DNA of 64,000 nucleotides from Candolleomyces eurysporus (taxonomy: Eukaryota > Basidiomycota > Agaricomycetes > Agaricales > Psathyrellaceae): the NCBI GenBank assembly GCA_027579435.1, contig JANBPK010000859.1:1-64000 (forward strand). The letters run 5' to 3'. Under the pieces are notes generated by a model. The model worked only from the letters and a program-made list of their open reading frames with translations. It did not search any database and was not told where the DNA came from. Made by a program: the position numbers and the translations under genes. Position 1 is the first letter of the stretch; each line of letters opens with the position of its first letter. Shown piece by piece: positions 12,442-23,757 of the stretch.

Positions 12442-13981
12442 TCACCGCAGGGAATCTAGATAATGCTGTACAGTGGGTAAAACGAAGATTCTAAATGGAC
12501 TCAAAAACGGTGGGATAACCATGCCTCCACCCAAACCACGGCGATGCCATGCGTTCACTAAGCCGTGGATTAGTACAGCGATCGGAAGAGAGAAGTATCG
12601 GGACGTACCCATAGGCTGCGCAGCAACAAACATGATGAAATACACCCAAAGACGTCCGGGCCATCCACCTACGCGCCTACCAGTTGCCCGTCGCCACAGT
12701 CTCTCCAACACGAGAACGGGCCCCTGGGCAGCGAAGAAGATGGTTGCGCTATGATCGTATCCCCGCTTCATGGAATACATCGCGCATTCATGGAACAAAC
12801 CTGATGCAAGGAATGTTCCGAACACCATTCCCATCGAACCCCCGAGCCAACGTCCTGGGTAACCACCAAATACGAGGAATGTTTGTCGTAAGAGTTGGTG
12901 CCAACGTTTGGCCCAGAATTCGTGCATCGACTCGGAGATCCAGGGGTTGTCCATTACGGGAGGCCAGGACCGGGGTGAGCCGTCCATGACGCCCACTGCG
13001 AAGAGGGTGATGAGGTCGTATACCATACCGAACCCTGAAAGAAGGGCTGCACCCGTCACGACATGGATCAGTGTCGAAACGAGATAGCGTAGAGGGACGG
13101 AAAGTTGAGGATAGAAGATTGAGCCCCCGACGGGAGTCCCAACGCCTGGGAAGAGCTTAACCAGGGATTCCAGGACGTCAAGCAGTATGAAGTTCTGGAT
13201 GAACGAAATAGCCGTCGCCCTCAGGAATGGACCTCGCTCCAGAGGTCTATCGTGGGGTGGGATGTGAACGCCTTGTCCGAATTTCCATTTCAAGCCACGC
13301 ATCGTGTGCGCGAGCTCGAATGCGTCGTACCACCAGGTCGAGAGGCCTTCTGGCTCTGATTCGACGGGTCCACCGTTTGCATACCCGTTTCCGTTTGCAT
13401 AGCCGTTTGCGTGGCCGTTTCCGTTGGCATGGCCGTTTGAGTGGCCATTTCCGTTGGCATACCCGTTTGAGATGCCTTTTGCCTTGCCCTTGTAGACGCC
13501 CGGACGACTCTCTCCTACTTTGAGCATGCCTTCTGGATTGAAGGTGTACTCCAACGCCTTGGCGATGGCGACCGCGGCAAACAAACCTGTTAATGCGTTA
13601 GTGGAGCACGGTGACACGCAGACTGCTTGGCTCGCTCACATTGGCCCCAGTTGTACACATTGAGCTCTACCTGCGTCCAGGTGTATCTGTACGCTGCCAC
13701 GAGGATTGAGCAAATGACGGTGGGTAGTAAGAGGAGGCGGATAAGGTATGTGTCTGGCCGTCGTGCGAGGAATGCCAGGAAGACGAAAGGAATGTAGCAC
13801 ACGAGGGGAATACCCCATGTATGTCTTGTTATAGGAATCCTATCCCTTTCGTGTGGTACTATGACGCGGAAGGCGTCGTGAGCGCCCCGAAAGAGCCTGT
13901 TATCATCGGCATCGTTAGCGTGCTCGTCGTCGTCGTCAATGAGCTGAAAACATACTCGTGGTACATCGAAGATGGTTGCAT
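12442..13981 (-). CDS. Wax-synthase-domain membrane-bound O-acyltransferase
   Basis: Three exons are inferred, with introns at about 13950-13891 and 13640-13588. The start at 13981 (MQPSSMYHE) leads to LFRGAHDAFRVI and several membrane helices, then a long C-terminal exon. The core block SMHEFWAKRWHQLLRQTFLV is the signature of the wax synthase branch of MBOATs, with the conserved His later in ASGLFHECAMYS. These enzymes transfer an acyl group to an alcohol or another small acceptor in the ER; in fungi many act in terpenoid and lipid decoration. An Asn-Gly-rich repeat is inserted in a loop before the core. The gene is divergent from the nickel transporter across 279 bp. The substrate is unknown. 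Confidence 0.85.
13374..13470 (-). repeat. In-frame minisatellite coding for Asn-Gly repeats
   Basis: Six-base units reading roughly xxAAACGGx are repeated with variation and encode alternating Asn-Gly pairs separated by Tyr-Ala, His-Ala or His-Ser. About eleven NG pairs are present. It lies in a predicted soluble loop of the acyltransferase, where length change should be tolerated. Confidence 0.85.
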
Positions 13982-14260
13982 GGGTGAAAGAAGCAGTAGG
14001 GATGCTATGTCCAGAACCCGAGGATGAACACTCCCTTGGTCAGCGTTTTTAAGCAGAGCATCACCGGTCAATTACCTCAGAACATCACGGAGGTGACGAG
14101 GTCAAGCATTGCTCGTCCGAAATGCCGTCCCGGGCACACCACTGCGCTGACTAAGCGTCATTATGCGCATGGCTGCTGTTCTTATCTTATCTCTGCTTGA
14201 AGTTCTAGTGAAGTACCTTCCCAGAGAAAATGGGAACAGACCCATCCCTCTCTTTTTGAC

Positions 14261-16343
14261 ATGCCAATACGTCTGACGCTGCTGGGACGCTCTGCCCTGC
14301 TTTTGCTAGCAGAGTAAGTCATTTTTCTGATTTTCGATTGCCAATGACTCACCCGCTTGTCCAGGCTTTTGGCTAACGGGATCTGTTGGGCAGTAGCTGC
14401 TATCCTTTTTGCACGGAAGGCGGAAACTCGATCTATTCTCAGCTTGGCGCTGCTTGCCTGGGTTCGCAAATGATATTATCCTTTCCACAGCCATGGTTGC
14501 TTAGCTGATCTATACCAAAAGACCCTTGGATTGCGACATGGTACGCTCAGCTAAACAATCGTCGGCTCGCGTGAGCGTTAATTGGGATATCGCCCGCAGC
14601 TTTGGATGCCGATCACATCAGGTGGGAGACTTAATTGGAGACCATGGTAAGCAAACGGATATCTCTTGCTCGTTTGACCCGTGCTGACCACTCTTTGTTT
14701 ATCGTAGCAATTGACTGACAGAAAAGCAGTGCGATCGACAATGCGACCAGAGGTCTAATTAATCTCGGCCAGTTACCTGTCACTTGCGGACTGTTTTTCT
14801 CCCTTGGGCATAGTACAATAGTCCTTGTGGTGGTGTGTCATTTTCCCCTGCTTCGTGAACAGCTGTTGATGTGCTTGGAAGACGATCGCCATCGCAGTTT
14901 CAACCGATGTCTACGACAGGATGAGTGGGGTCGGTGAAGTTGGAGGAATCGTTGGTGCGTAACCTCCTCTCCTCGTTCTATCATAAATGTCAAACTCTGT
15001 GTGTGTGTGTGTAAATTAGGTGCTGCCGTTAGTGGCTCCTTCCTCTTTATCGTTGGGGTAGCGAACACGATAATACTGTGGAGGATCATAAAACGCAGGA
15101 GACGGGTTGGTATTTGGTATTAAATCCTCCAGTATTTCAGCTAATCACCTGGAGTCAGGACAAGGCTCGTGCTGAAGCCAACGCTTTATCCCCCGGTCAG
15201 CAAGACCCGGACGACTACGATGAAAAAGCGAATCGAACAATAATGATGCGAATTCTTGGTCCCGTCGTGACCTTCGTTAACCGGCCATGGAAGGTACGGT
15301 GAAGTCAATCTTCGTTTTCATTTGGAACTGCGTCTGACTCGGATGTGCTCGTTTTAGATGTACCCCGTTGGTGTCCTTTTTGGATTCGGTATTTCTCTCA
15401 CCATTCGGAATCGGTTCACAATACTAAGCGGATATGGTGTATTTTTACAGGATTCGATACCGCGTCTTCGATTGCTCTACTCGGAATATCTGCAGTGGCG
15501 AAGCGGAACTCAACCGATGGAAGTGCCATCCCTCCGTCGCACATTGTAATCCTGCCTGTAGGTCTCTCTCATATACATACGGAGAAACAAATCAGCGAAC
15601 TTACAGATCTCAAGCTACTGTTCACCGCAGCAATGACCCTGCTGGACTCAGTGGACTCGGTTATCATGTTGTATTCCTACACCGGATTCCCTCAACGATC
15701 GTGGAAGTTGATCGAATTCCGACCGAAGGCCACTGTCGCCGAACCCCAGGCCAACGAGGTTCCTTCGGATGTAAATGAGAAGGTCGTCCCCGATGTCGAA
15801 GAAGGAAAACAAAAGGGCGAAATCGATGCTATCAACGTGGTCGAAGCCCAAGATGACGAACGCGTCGCAGCGCAAAGTAGGGCCAAGATGAACGTCATGT
15901 CCGGTTTGAGTATCGTCTTGACCGTGATGAGCATTCTCCTCGCTTTCTGGTACCTATCTCTTTTCTGCGTTTCTATTTCGAAATGGTTTAACGGTTTAAT
16001 CGTCCAACAGTATATCCCTTATTACAATCATGGGCTTGATCGGCGAAAACTGCGCCAAATGCGTCGCAGCCGCCGAAGCGGAAGACGGTGGGGGACTTGC
16101 AGGAAGTTGGTGGCGAGGTTGGGCAGCTGTAAGTAGCCCAAAATCTACAAATAAATTAATATTTACTGACATACTCTACAGGCTGGTGAACAATCAGGAT
16201 GGATAGGAATAGGTATCGTCGGTGGCTTTATCGTGATCGTGGCAGGATGGTATCTTGGACGCTGGCTGCTTCGACGGAGGCAAGCGCAACGTACGAGGGA
16301 AGCTGAAACTGGAACTGAAGAGGTGGCTGAAGATACGAAGTAG
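14261..16343 (+). CDS. NiCoT-family nickel/cobalt transporter
   Basis: From MPIRLTLLGRSALLLLAE the spliced frame gives the NiCoT signatures in order. These are [20 protein letters not shown] (HX4DH metal motif), GLFFSLGHSTIV, FGFDTASSIALLG and MTLLDSVDSVIMLY. A charged loop (DVNEKVVPDVEEGKQKGE) and two last helices (GIVGGFIVIVAGWYLGRWLL) follow, ending in a Glu-rich tail at TAG 16341-16343. The family imports Ni2+ and/or Co2+ across the plasma membrane; in fungi this mostly serves urease. The HX4DH motif is assembled across two tiny exons, 14522-14540 (19 nt) and 14600-14621 (22 nt). The 3' half of this gene has been copied several times into the neighbouring array. It is convergent with the first dehydrogenase, with only about 20 bp between the stops. 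Confidence 0.9.
14999..15012 (+). repeat. (GT)7 microsatellite inside a NiCoT intron
   Basis: Seven GT units end six bases before the AG acceptor at 15018-15019. They occupy the place of the usual pyrimidine tract of this intron (14955-15019). Confidence 0.8.
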
Positions 16344-16362
16344 CGAAGGAGAATCATGGGGT

Positions 16363-17779
16363 TCAGGTGTTCGCGACCTGGTCTTCAAACCACTTCCAAA
16401 GGTCTGCGCCAACTTTCTCGTCCTGAATCACCGGATTTCCTGTACCAATACGCGCCCAAGGTATCAAATACTAGTGCACGTTAGTTTATTATTGAAATAT
16501 CCTTTGGACGGAAAGTCAAATAACACGTACTTTGCCGTTCAATGTTGCGCCTTCTTGAGTGGTCCCCGCCCAAAGTTGGGTCAACGCACCCATTGGTGTC
16601 GGATGAAGCAGCAAGCCCTAAAAAGTCTTTAGGGCAATGGTTGACAAACGATAGAAGGAAAAACTCACGACAACTTTGGTTTCAATTCGCCCAAGATGTC
16701 TTTGGAGGTCCGAGGTCAAGTTGCCTGGGTTTAGGCCTGTGGAGACTATCCCCTGGTCTCCGTACCTGCGAGCCAACTCCTTCGCGAAAATAGCATTACC
16801 CTGGATGGACAGGTGTATTAGAACGCGATATGTATGTATGATGTTAAGAACGCAAACTCACCAACTTGCTCTGGGCATAAAGCTGGTTGGGTCCAGACTT
16901 CCGGCGCGCAGGGCTATCCTTCAAGGTATCGAAATTGATTTTGCTTGCCATTAGGGACGCGGAGGACGAAGTGTTCACCACCCGGGCGGTACCATCTGGG
17001 CTGGACTTTGCACCCTTCAACAGTGCGGGGAGGAGGAGCTTGGTGAAGTAGAAATGCCCTAATGCATCGACTATGTGTCAGTCATGGCCTTTTTTCATAA
17101 TGATATATAGGGTCGCTTACCGAGAGTATTGGTCCCAAATTGAAGATCATATCCGTCGGCCGTCAAATCATCCATNGGGGGGCACCATAACACCTCTGCA
17201 GAAGACACACAAAAATTATATTTAATATCGGGTGAGAGCTGATTTGAAGCTGACTTACGCATTATTGAAGAGGACATGCAATTCCGTCTCCTTGCTGTAC
17301 ACAGCGGCCATTGCAAGGTCAGAAAGGGTGCGGGAGCATTACAAGGATGAGGAGGAGCGAACCTCAGAAATTCCTCTGCAGCAGCTTTGATAGACTTGAG
17401 GTTCGCCAAGTCGAGCTTGAGGAAGATTGCCTCCTTTCCAGTCTCATTCTTGAGGTCTTCGATTGCCTTTTCAGTCTTCTCTTGACTGCGGGTGGCAATG
17501 TAGACTTTGGCGTTGTGATTCAAAAGAGCCTGTCGGGGAGTCGAATTTAATCGAGGCGTGGAGTTTGCACATTGGAATGTGGGCATACCTTTGCGGTCTC
17601 TTTACCGACGCCTAAAAGTGAGGATTAGGTATAAGTCGTTGGCGTCGGATAAGGGTAGGGGCACACCTGTATTAGCGCCGGTGACGATGATAACTTTCCC
17701 CGAAAGGTCGGGGATATCGTCCACAGAAAATGTGGGTTTNGGGGGGAAAGGCTTCCTTGATCAGTGCGAGAGGTGGCAT
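16363..17779 (-). CDS. Short-chain dehydrogenase/reductase, array copy A
   Basis: The start at 17779 reads [13 protein letters not shown], then [29 protein letters not shown], the Rossmann TGxxxGxG loop split by an intron. Later come [13 protein letters not shown], the Ser of NTSSSASL, the catalytic YAQSK, and a C-terminus ending [10 protein letters not shown]. The layout matches retinol-dehydrogenase-12-like and WW-oxidoreductase-like SDRs of about 320 residues, NAD(P)H-dependent oxidoreductases on lipophilic carbonyls or alcohols. Ns at 17176 and 17740 break the written frame. Both sit at the end of a six-base G run, and dropping each restores the sequence found in copies C and D. With that correction all catalytic residues are present and the copy looks functional. 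The substrate is unknown. Confidence 0.85.
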
Positions 17780-18491
17780 GAGGTGAATGAATTGGCAAGA
17801 GCAGTTGGGTGTGAAGACCAGACTCTTCAGACTGCTCCTTTTAAACCTATCGCTTGACTTTTGTCCAGGGTCCATGCAACTCGGCTTATTCGACTCGAGA
17901 AGAACGTATGTGTTCGGCAAGCTGCGCTCTTACATTTCCTGAACTCTGGCTGTGTCTGAAGTCTGCTCTCTACTCCACCGAGATGCCAGAATTTACTGTG
18001 CCTCGACTGTGCCGGCGAGGCTCGTTATGGGCAACCGGGAAGATCATGACATGTCCGCAGCATTCTGCAGAGTGACGTTGTCTCGAGTAGACCAATTACT
18101 GCAAGATGCAGGTTGGAATAGGCATTGTTTGAAACAACATGTAAATGATGCAGCACGAACAGGGAAAGATGAACGTCGTGTCGGGGGTCGGGGTCGAGTG
18201 TCATCTTGACCGCGATGCGCATTTCGTCCTCCAACAAGTCGTGTCTGATGTGGTTGACATAACCTTCGAACGGTAGTACAATTATGGGCTTGCCGGTACA
18301 AACTGTGCCATATGCACCGCAGTCGCAGAAGATGGTGGACTTGCAGGAAGTTGGTGGTGAGGTTGGGTTGCTATGGTAAATGAACTGATATTTACAAGAG
18401 CATACTCTACAGGTTGGTGAACAATCATGATGGAGATTGATATTGAACAGGCGACTGAAAATCCAAAGCAGTGAGGGGGAGTCGAAGGCGA
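17780..18491. repeat. Dehydrogenase upstream block, copy 1, ending in a transporter fragment
   Basis: This is the 5' flank of dehydrogenase A. Its sequence recurs upstream of copies B (20523-21297) and C (22975-23757) and more weakly upstream of D. The distal part (about 18316-18430) is similar to NiCoT positions near 16065-16205, including the AAGATGGTGG and GCAGGAAGTTGG words. No intact gene is present. Confidence 0.65.
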
Positions 18492-18550
18492 TCAGGTGTT
18501 CGCAATCTGGTCTTCAAACCACTTCCAAAGGTCTGCGGCGAGTTTCTTCG
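18492..18550 (-). pseudogene. Dehydrogenase C-terminal fragment
   Basis: The minus strand reads the last 15-18 codons of the dehydrogenase (KWFEDQIANT then stop at 18492-18494). It breaks off abruptly into transporter-derived sequence at about 18550. It is a remnant of a further array copy. Confidence 0.7.
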
Positions 18551-19080
18551 GACTCTCGTGGAAGCTGATTGGATTCCGGTCGAAGGCCAGTGGCCACAGT
18601 CGCTGAGAGTCAGACCAACGAGGTTCCTTCGGATGTAAATGAGAAAGTCATCCGAGTCCCTGATGTTGAAGAAGGAAAGCATAAGGGCGACATCGATGCT
18701 AACGGATGGGCATTCTCCTCGCTTTCTGTTACCTATCTCTTCTCGGTCCGATTCTGATATGGTTTAACATTTTAACCGTCCAATAGTATATCCCTTATTA
18801 CAGTTATGGGCTTGATGCGTTGCAGCCGCCGAAGCGGAAGATGGTGGGGAGACTTGCAGGAAGTTGGTGACGAGATTGGGCAGCTGCTAGTAACCCAAAG
18901 TCTACAGATGAATTAATATTTACACTAATATACTGTACAAACTAGTGAACAATCAGGATGGATAGGAGCAGGTATCATCGGAGGATTTATCGTGATCTTG
19001 GCAGGATGGTATCTTGGACGCTGGCTGCTCCGACGGAGACAATCGCAACGTACGAGGGAAAGCTGAAACTGAAAATGAAG
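18551..19080 (+). pseudogene. Broken 3' copy of the NiCoT transporter gene
   Basis: This stretch aligns by eye with NiCoT bases from about 15690 to 16340. It includes the loop coding VPSDVNEKV and VPDVEEGKHKG, the last intron and the final helices (FIVILAGWYLGRWLLRR). The 5' half of the gene is absent and about 100 bp in the middle are deleted, with the reading frame lost. It directly precedes dehydrogenase B in the same tail-to-tail order as the intact pair. Confidence 0.8.
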
Positions 19081-19114
19081 AGGTGACTGAAGATGCGAAG
19101 GAGAGTCGAGGAGT

Positions 19115-20522
19115 TCAGATGTCCGCGACCTGGTCTTCGAACCACTTCCAAAGGTCTGCGCCAACTTTCTCGTCCTGAATCACCGGGTTTCCTGTACCAA
19201 TACGTGCCCAAGGTATTAAATACTAGTGCACATTAGGTTATTATTGAGATATCCTTTGGACGGAGAGTAGAATAACACATACTTTGCCGTTCATAGTCGC
19301 GCCTTCTTGAGTGGTCCCGGCCCAAAGTTGGGTCAACGCGCCCATTGGCGTTGGATGAAGCAGCAGGCCCTAGAAAAACCTTTAGAGCAAGTTTGACAAA
19401 CGATAGAAGGAAAGACGAACGACGAGCTTGGTTTCAATTCGCCCAAGATGTCTTTGGAGGTCCGAAGATAAATTGCCTGGGTTCAGGCCTGTTGAGACTA
19501 TTCCTTGGTCTCCATACCTGCGAGCCAACTCCTTCGCGAAAATAGCATTACCCTGAATGCACAGGTGTATCAGAACACGGTATGTTTGTTCGATGTTGAG
19601 AACCCAAACTCACCAGCTTGCTCTGCATATAAAGCTGGTTGGTTCCAGACTTCCGGCGTGCAGGACTATCCTTCAAGGTATCAAAATTGATCTTGCTAGT
19701 AAATAGGGATGCGGAGGACGAAGTGTTCACCACTCGGGCGGTACCATCTGGGCTGGACTTCGCACCCTTCAACAGCGCGGGGAGGAGGAGCTTGGTGAAG
19801 TAGAAATGGCCTGTTACATCGACCAAGTTTTAGCCATGGCCCTTTATATCGATTTATAGGGCGGCTTACCGAGAGTATTGGTTCCAAACTGAAGGTCGTA
19901 TCCGTCGGCCGTCAAATCATCTATNGGGGGGCGCCATAACACCTCTGCAGAGGACACATGAGAATTATTATTTGATGTGGGATGAGAGTCAATAGGATGC
20001 CGACTTACGCATTATTGAAGAGGACGTGCAATTCCGTCTCCTTGCTGCACGAAGCGGCCATTGCAGGTCAGAGAAGGTGCGGGGGTAGAAAGGTGACGGA
20101 GAACGAACCTCAGAAATTCCTCTGCAGCAACTTTGATAGCTTTGAGGCTTGCCAAGTCGAGTTTGAGGAAGATTGCCTCCTTTCCAGTCTCATTCTTGAG
20201 GTCTTGGATCGCCTTTTCAGTCTTCTCTTGACTGCGGGCGGCGATATAGACTTTGGCGTTGTGATTCAAAAGAGCCTGTCGGGGGTCGAACTCAATCGAG
20301 GCGTGGAGTTTGCATTGTAATGTGTGCATACCTTTGCAGTCTCTTTCCCGACACCTATAAAACGAGAATTGGGTAAAAGTCATTGGCGCCGAATAAGGGG
20401 AGAAGTGCACCTGTATTAGCGCCGGTAACGATGATAACTTTCCCCGATAGGTCGGGAATATTGTCCACAGAGAATGTGGATTTAGGGGGAAAGCTCTCAT
20501 TGATCAGAGTAAGAAGCAGCAT
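19115..20522 (-). CDS. Short-chain dehydrogenase/reductase, array copy B
   Basis: The start at 20522 gives [20 protein letters not shown], then [29 protein letters not shown] followed by GVMAPPIDDL, and NTSSSASL. The active-site motif reads YMQSK where A and C have YAQSK. The protein ends [10 protein letters not shown]. The N at 19925 follows a six-C run on the coding strand, and dropping it restores the frame. Intron positions match copy A. Same family and likely the same reaction type as copy A, with small differences near the active site and at the C-terminus. Confidence 0.83.
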
Positions 20523-21297
20523 AAGAATGAGGTGAATGAGATAGCAAGGGTGGGGTGTGAAGACCAGACTCTTCGGAACGCCCTTTATAAACCTGTCGCT
20601 TGACCTTGGCTTGAGTCTAGTTCACGCGAGCCGGCTTCTTCAACTTCAGAAGAACGTACGCGTTCGGCAAGTTGCACTCTTACATTTCCAGAACTCTGAT
20701 TGTGTGTGAAACTGTCTTCCACTCTACCGAAGTGCCAGGATTACTGTGCCTAGACCATGCCGGCGAGACACGTTATGGCAGCCATAAATCAATTCATGGC
20801 TGATCATTCGGTTGGTCAGCCCATCCCGGCGCCATGCTATGCCCGCAGCATCGTGTAGAGTGACGTGCTTCGAGTAAAGCCAGTACGGAGAGATGCAGGC
20901 TGGAATAGGCATTGTTTGAAATAGCTCTGTGTAAGTGGTGCAGCACAACCAGGGTAAAGATGAACGTTGTGTCGGGGGTCGGGGTTGTGTGTCATCTTGA
21001 CCGTGATGAGCATCTCATCCCTTCCCAACAAGTCGTTTCTGATATGGTTCACGTAACCTTCGAACAAGTATGGGCTTGGCAGTAAAAACTGTCCCATACG
21101 CACCGCAGTCGCAGAAGATGGTGGGGGACTTGCAGGAAGTTGGCGGCGAGGTTGGGTTGCTACGGTAATTCAACTTCCACAAATGAATTGATGTATACAA
21201 AAGCATACTCCACAAGGTTGGTGAACAATCAGGATGGAGATTAAATATATTAAATAGGCGACTGAAAATACAAAGCAGTGAAGGAGAGTCAAAGAGA
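20523..21297. repeat. Dehydrogenase upstream block, copy 2, with transporter fragment
   Basis: This is similar to 17780-18491 and 22975-23757. About 21105-21245 again resembles the NiCoT 3' region. No gene is seen. Confidence 0.65.
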
Positions 21298-21450
21298 TCA
21301 GACATTCGCAACTTGAAGCTTGATCCTCAAACCACTTGCAAAGGTCTGCGCCGAGTTTCTCATCGCTAATAACTGGGTTTCCTGTGCCAATACGCGCCCA
21401 AGGTATCAAGTACTAGTACATATGAGTTCGTCATTGAGATATCTTTCGGA
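21298..21450 (-). pseudogene. Dehydrogenase C-terminal fragment with small insertion
   Basis: The minus strand matches the last dehydrogenase exon ([29 protein letters not shown]) and downstream intron. An inserted AAGCTT-containing string sits near the stop. It breaks at about 21450 into transporter sequence. Confidence 0.72.
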
Positions 21451-21451
21451 T

Positions 21452-21545
21452 CAGGATGGTATCTTGGACGCTGGCTGCTCCGACGGAGGCAATCGCAACA
21501 TACGAGGGAAAGCTGAAACTGAAACTGAAGAGGTGACTAAAGATG
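21452..21545 (+). pseudogene. Last-exon fragment of the NiCoT transporter
   Basis: About 90 bp match the NiCoT terminal helix and tail (AGWYLGRWLLRRRQ-like coding, then the Glu-rich tail). No upstream exon is attached. Confidence 0.75.
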
Positions 21546-21564
21546 CGAAGGAGAGTCGAGGAGT

Positions 21565-22974
21565 TCAGATGTTCGCGACCTGGTCTTCAAACCACTTCCA
21601 AAGGTCTGCGCCAGCTTTCTCGTCCTGGATTACTGGATTTCCTGTGCCAATACGCGCCCAAGGTATCAAATACTAGTGGACGTCAGTTTATTATCGAGAT
21701 ATCCTTTGGACGGAAAGTAGAATAACACATACTTTGCCGTTCAATGTCGCGCCTTCTTGAGTGGTCCCGGCCCAAAGTTGGGTCAACGCACCCATTGGTG
21801 TCGGATGAAGCAGCAAGCCCTAGAAAACCTTGAGAGCAAGTTTGACAAACGATGGATAGAAAGACGAACGACAAGCATGGTTTGAATTCGCCCAAGATGT
21901 CTTTGGAGGTCCGAGGTCAAGTTGCCTGGATTTAGGCCTGTGGAGACTATCCCCTGGTCTCCATACCTGCGAGCCAACTCCTTCGCGAAAATAGCATTAC
22001 CCTGGATGCACAGGTGCATGAGAACGCGGTAAGTTCGCATAATGCTAAGAACGTAAACTCACCAGCTTGCTCTGGGCATAAAGCTGGTTGGGTCCAGACT
22101 TCCGGCGTGCACGACTATCCTTCAAGGTATCGAAATTGATCTTTCTTGCGATCAGGGATGCGGAGGACGAAGTGTTCACCACTCGGGCGGTACCATCTGG
22201 GCTGGACTTCGCACCCTTCAACAGTGCGGGGAGGAGGAGCTTGGTAAAATAGAAATGGCCTGGAACATCGACTATGTTTTAGTTATGACCCTTTATAATA
22301 ATGATCTATAGGGCGGCTTACCGAGGGTATTGGTCCCAAACTGAAGGTCGTACCCGTCGGCCGTCAAATCATCCATGGGAGGTACCATGACCCCACTGCA
22401 GACGACACAAGATTTATTATTTGATATCGGATGAGAGCTAATAGGAAGCTGACTTACGCATTATTGAAGAGGGCATGTAATTCCGTCTCCTTTCTGCACG
22501 CAGCGGCCATTGTAGGGTCAGAAAAGGTGTGGGGGTAGAAAGGTGACGAAGAACGAACCTCAGAAATTCCTCTGCAGCAGCTTTGATCGCCTTGAGGCTT
22601 GCCAGGTCGAGTTTGAGGAAGATTGCCTCCTTTCCAGTCTCATTCTTGAGGTCTTGGATTGCCTTTTCAGTCTTCTCTTGACTGCGGGCAGCAATATAGA
22701 CTTTGGCGTTATGATTCAAAAGAGCCTGTCGGGGAGTCGAATTTAATCGAGGTATGGAGTTTGCACATTGGAATGTAGACGTACCTTTGCAGTCTCTTTC
22801 CCGACACCTAAAAATGAGGATTAGGTATGAGTCTTTGGCGTCGAATAAGGGTAGGGGCACACCTGTATTAGCGCCGGTGACGACGATAACTTTCCCTGAA
22901 AGGTCGGGAATATCGTCCACAGAAAATGTGGGTTTGGGGGGAAAGCCTTCCCTGATCAGAGTAAGAAGCACCAT
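21565..22974 (-). CDS. Short-chain dehydrogenase/reductase, array copy C
   Basis: Intact copy without any N. The start at 22974 reads [20 protein letters not shown], then [55 protein letters not shown], the Ser of NTSSSAS and YAQSK. After [17 protein letters not shown] it reads [18 protein letters not shown] and ends [10 protein letters not shown]. Since no N interrupts it, it is the best reference for the family and was used to judge copies A and B. Family role as for copy A. Confidence 0.88.
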
Positions 22975-23757
22975 GAGAATGAGGTGAATGAGATAGCAAG
23001 AATGGGGTGTGAAGACCAGACTTTTCAGAAAGCCCTTTTTAAACCTGTCGCTTGACCTTGAGTCTCATGCAAGCCGGCTTCTTCAGCTTCAGAAGAACGT
23101 ACGCGTTCGGCAAGCTGCACTCTTACATTTCCAGAACTCTAGCTGTGCGTGAAACTGTCTTTTCGACAGAATTTAGGCGGGAGGCCCTAAATTCCGCTCT
23201 ACCGAGGTGCCAGGATTACTGTGCCTACACTATGCCGGCGAGACACGTTATGGCAGCCGAGAAAATCATCGCGTAGCCGATCATTCGGTTGGTCAGCCCA
23301 TCCCGGCGCCATGCTATGCCCGCAGCATCGTGCAGAGTGACGTGCCTCGAGCAAAGCCAGTACGGAGAGACGCAGGCTGGAATAGGCATAGGCATTGTTT
23401 GAAACGGCTCTGTGTAAGTGAGGCAGCACAACCAGGGTAAAGATAAACGTTGTGTCGGGGTCGGGGTTGTGTCATTTTGACCGACTTGAGCACCTCATCC
23501 CTTCCCAACAAGTCGCTTCTGATATGGTTCACGTAACCTTCGAACAAGTATGGGGCTTGGCCGTAAGAACTGTCCCATACGCACCGCAGCCGCAGAAGAT
23601 GGTGGGGGACTTGCCCGAGGTTGGTGGCGAGGTTGGGTTAGTAACCCAACGTCCACAAATGGATTGATGTATACAAAAGCAAACTCTACAGGTTGGTGAA
23701 CAATGGAAGTTGAACAGGCGATTGAGAATACGAAGCAGTGAAGGGGAGTTAAAGAGA
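22975..23757. repeat. Dehydrogenase upstream block, copy 3, with transporter fragment
   Basis: This is a close relative of 20523-21297, sharing words such as GCCGGCGAGACACGTTATGG. The section about 23580-23700 again resembles the NiCoT 3' end. No gene is seen. Confidence 0.65.
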
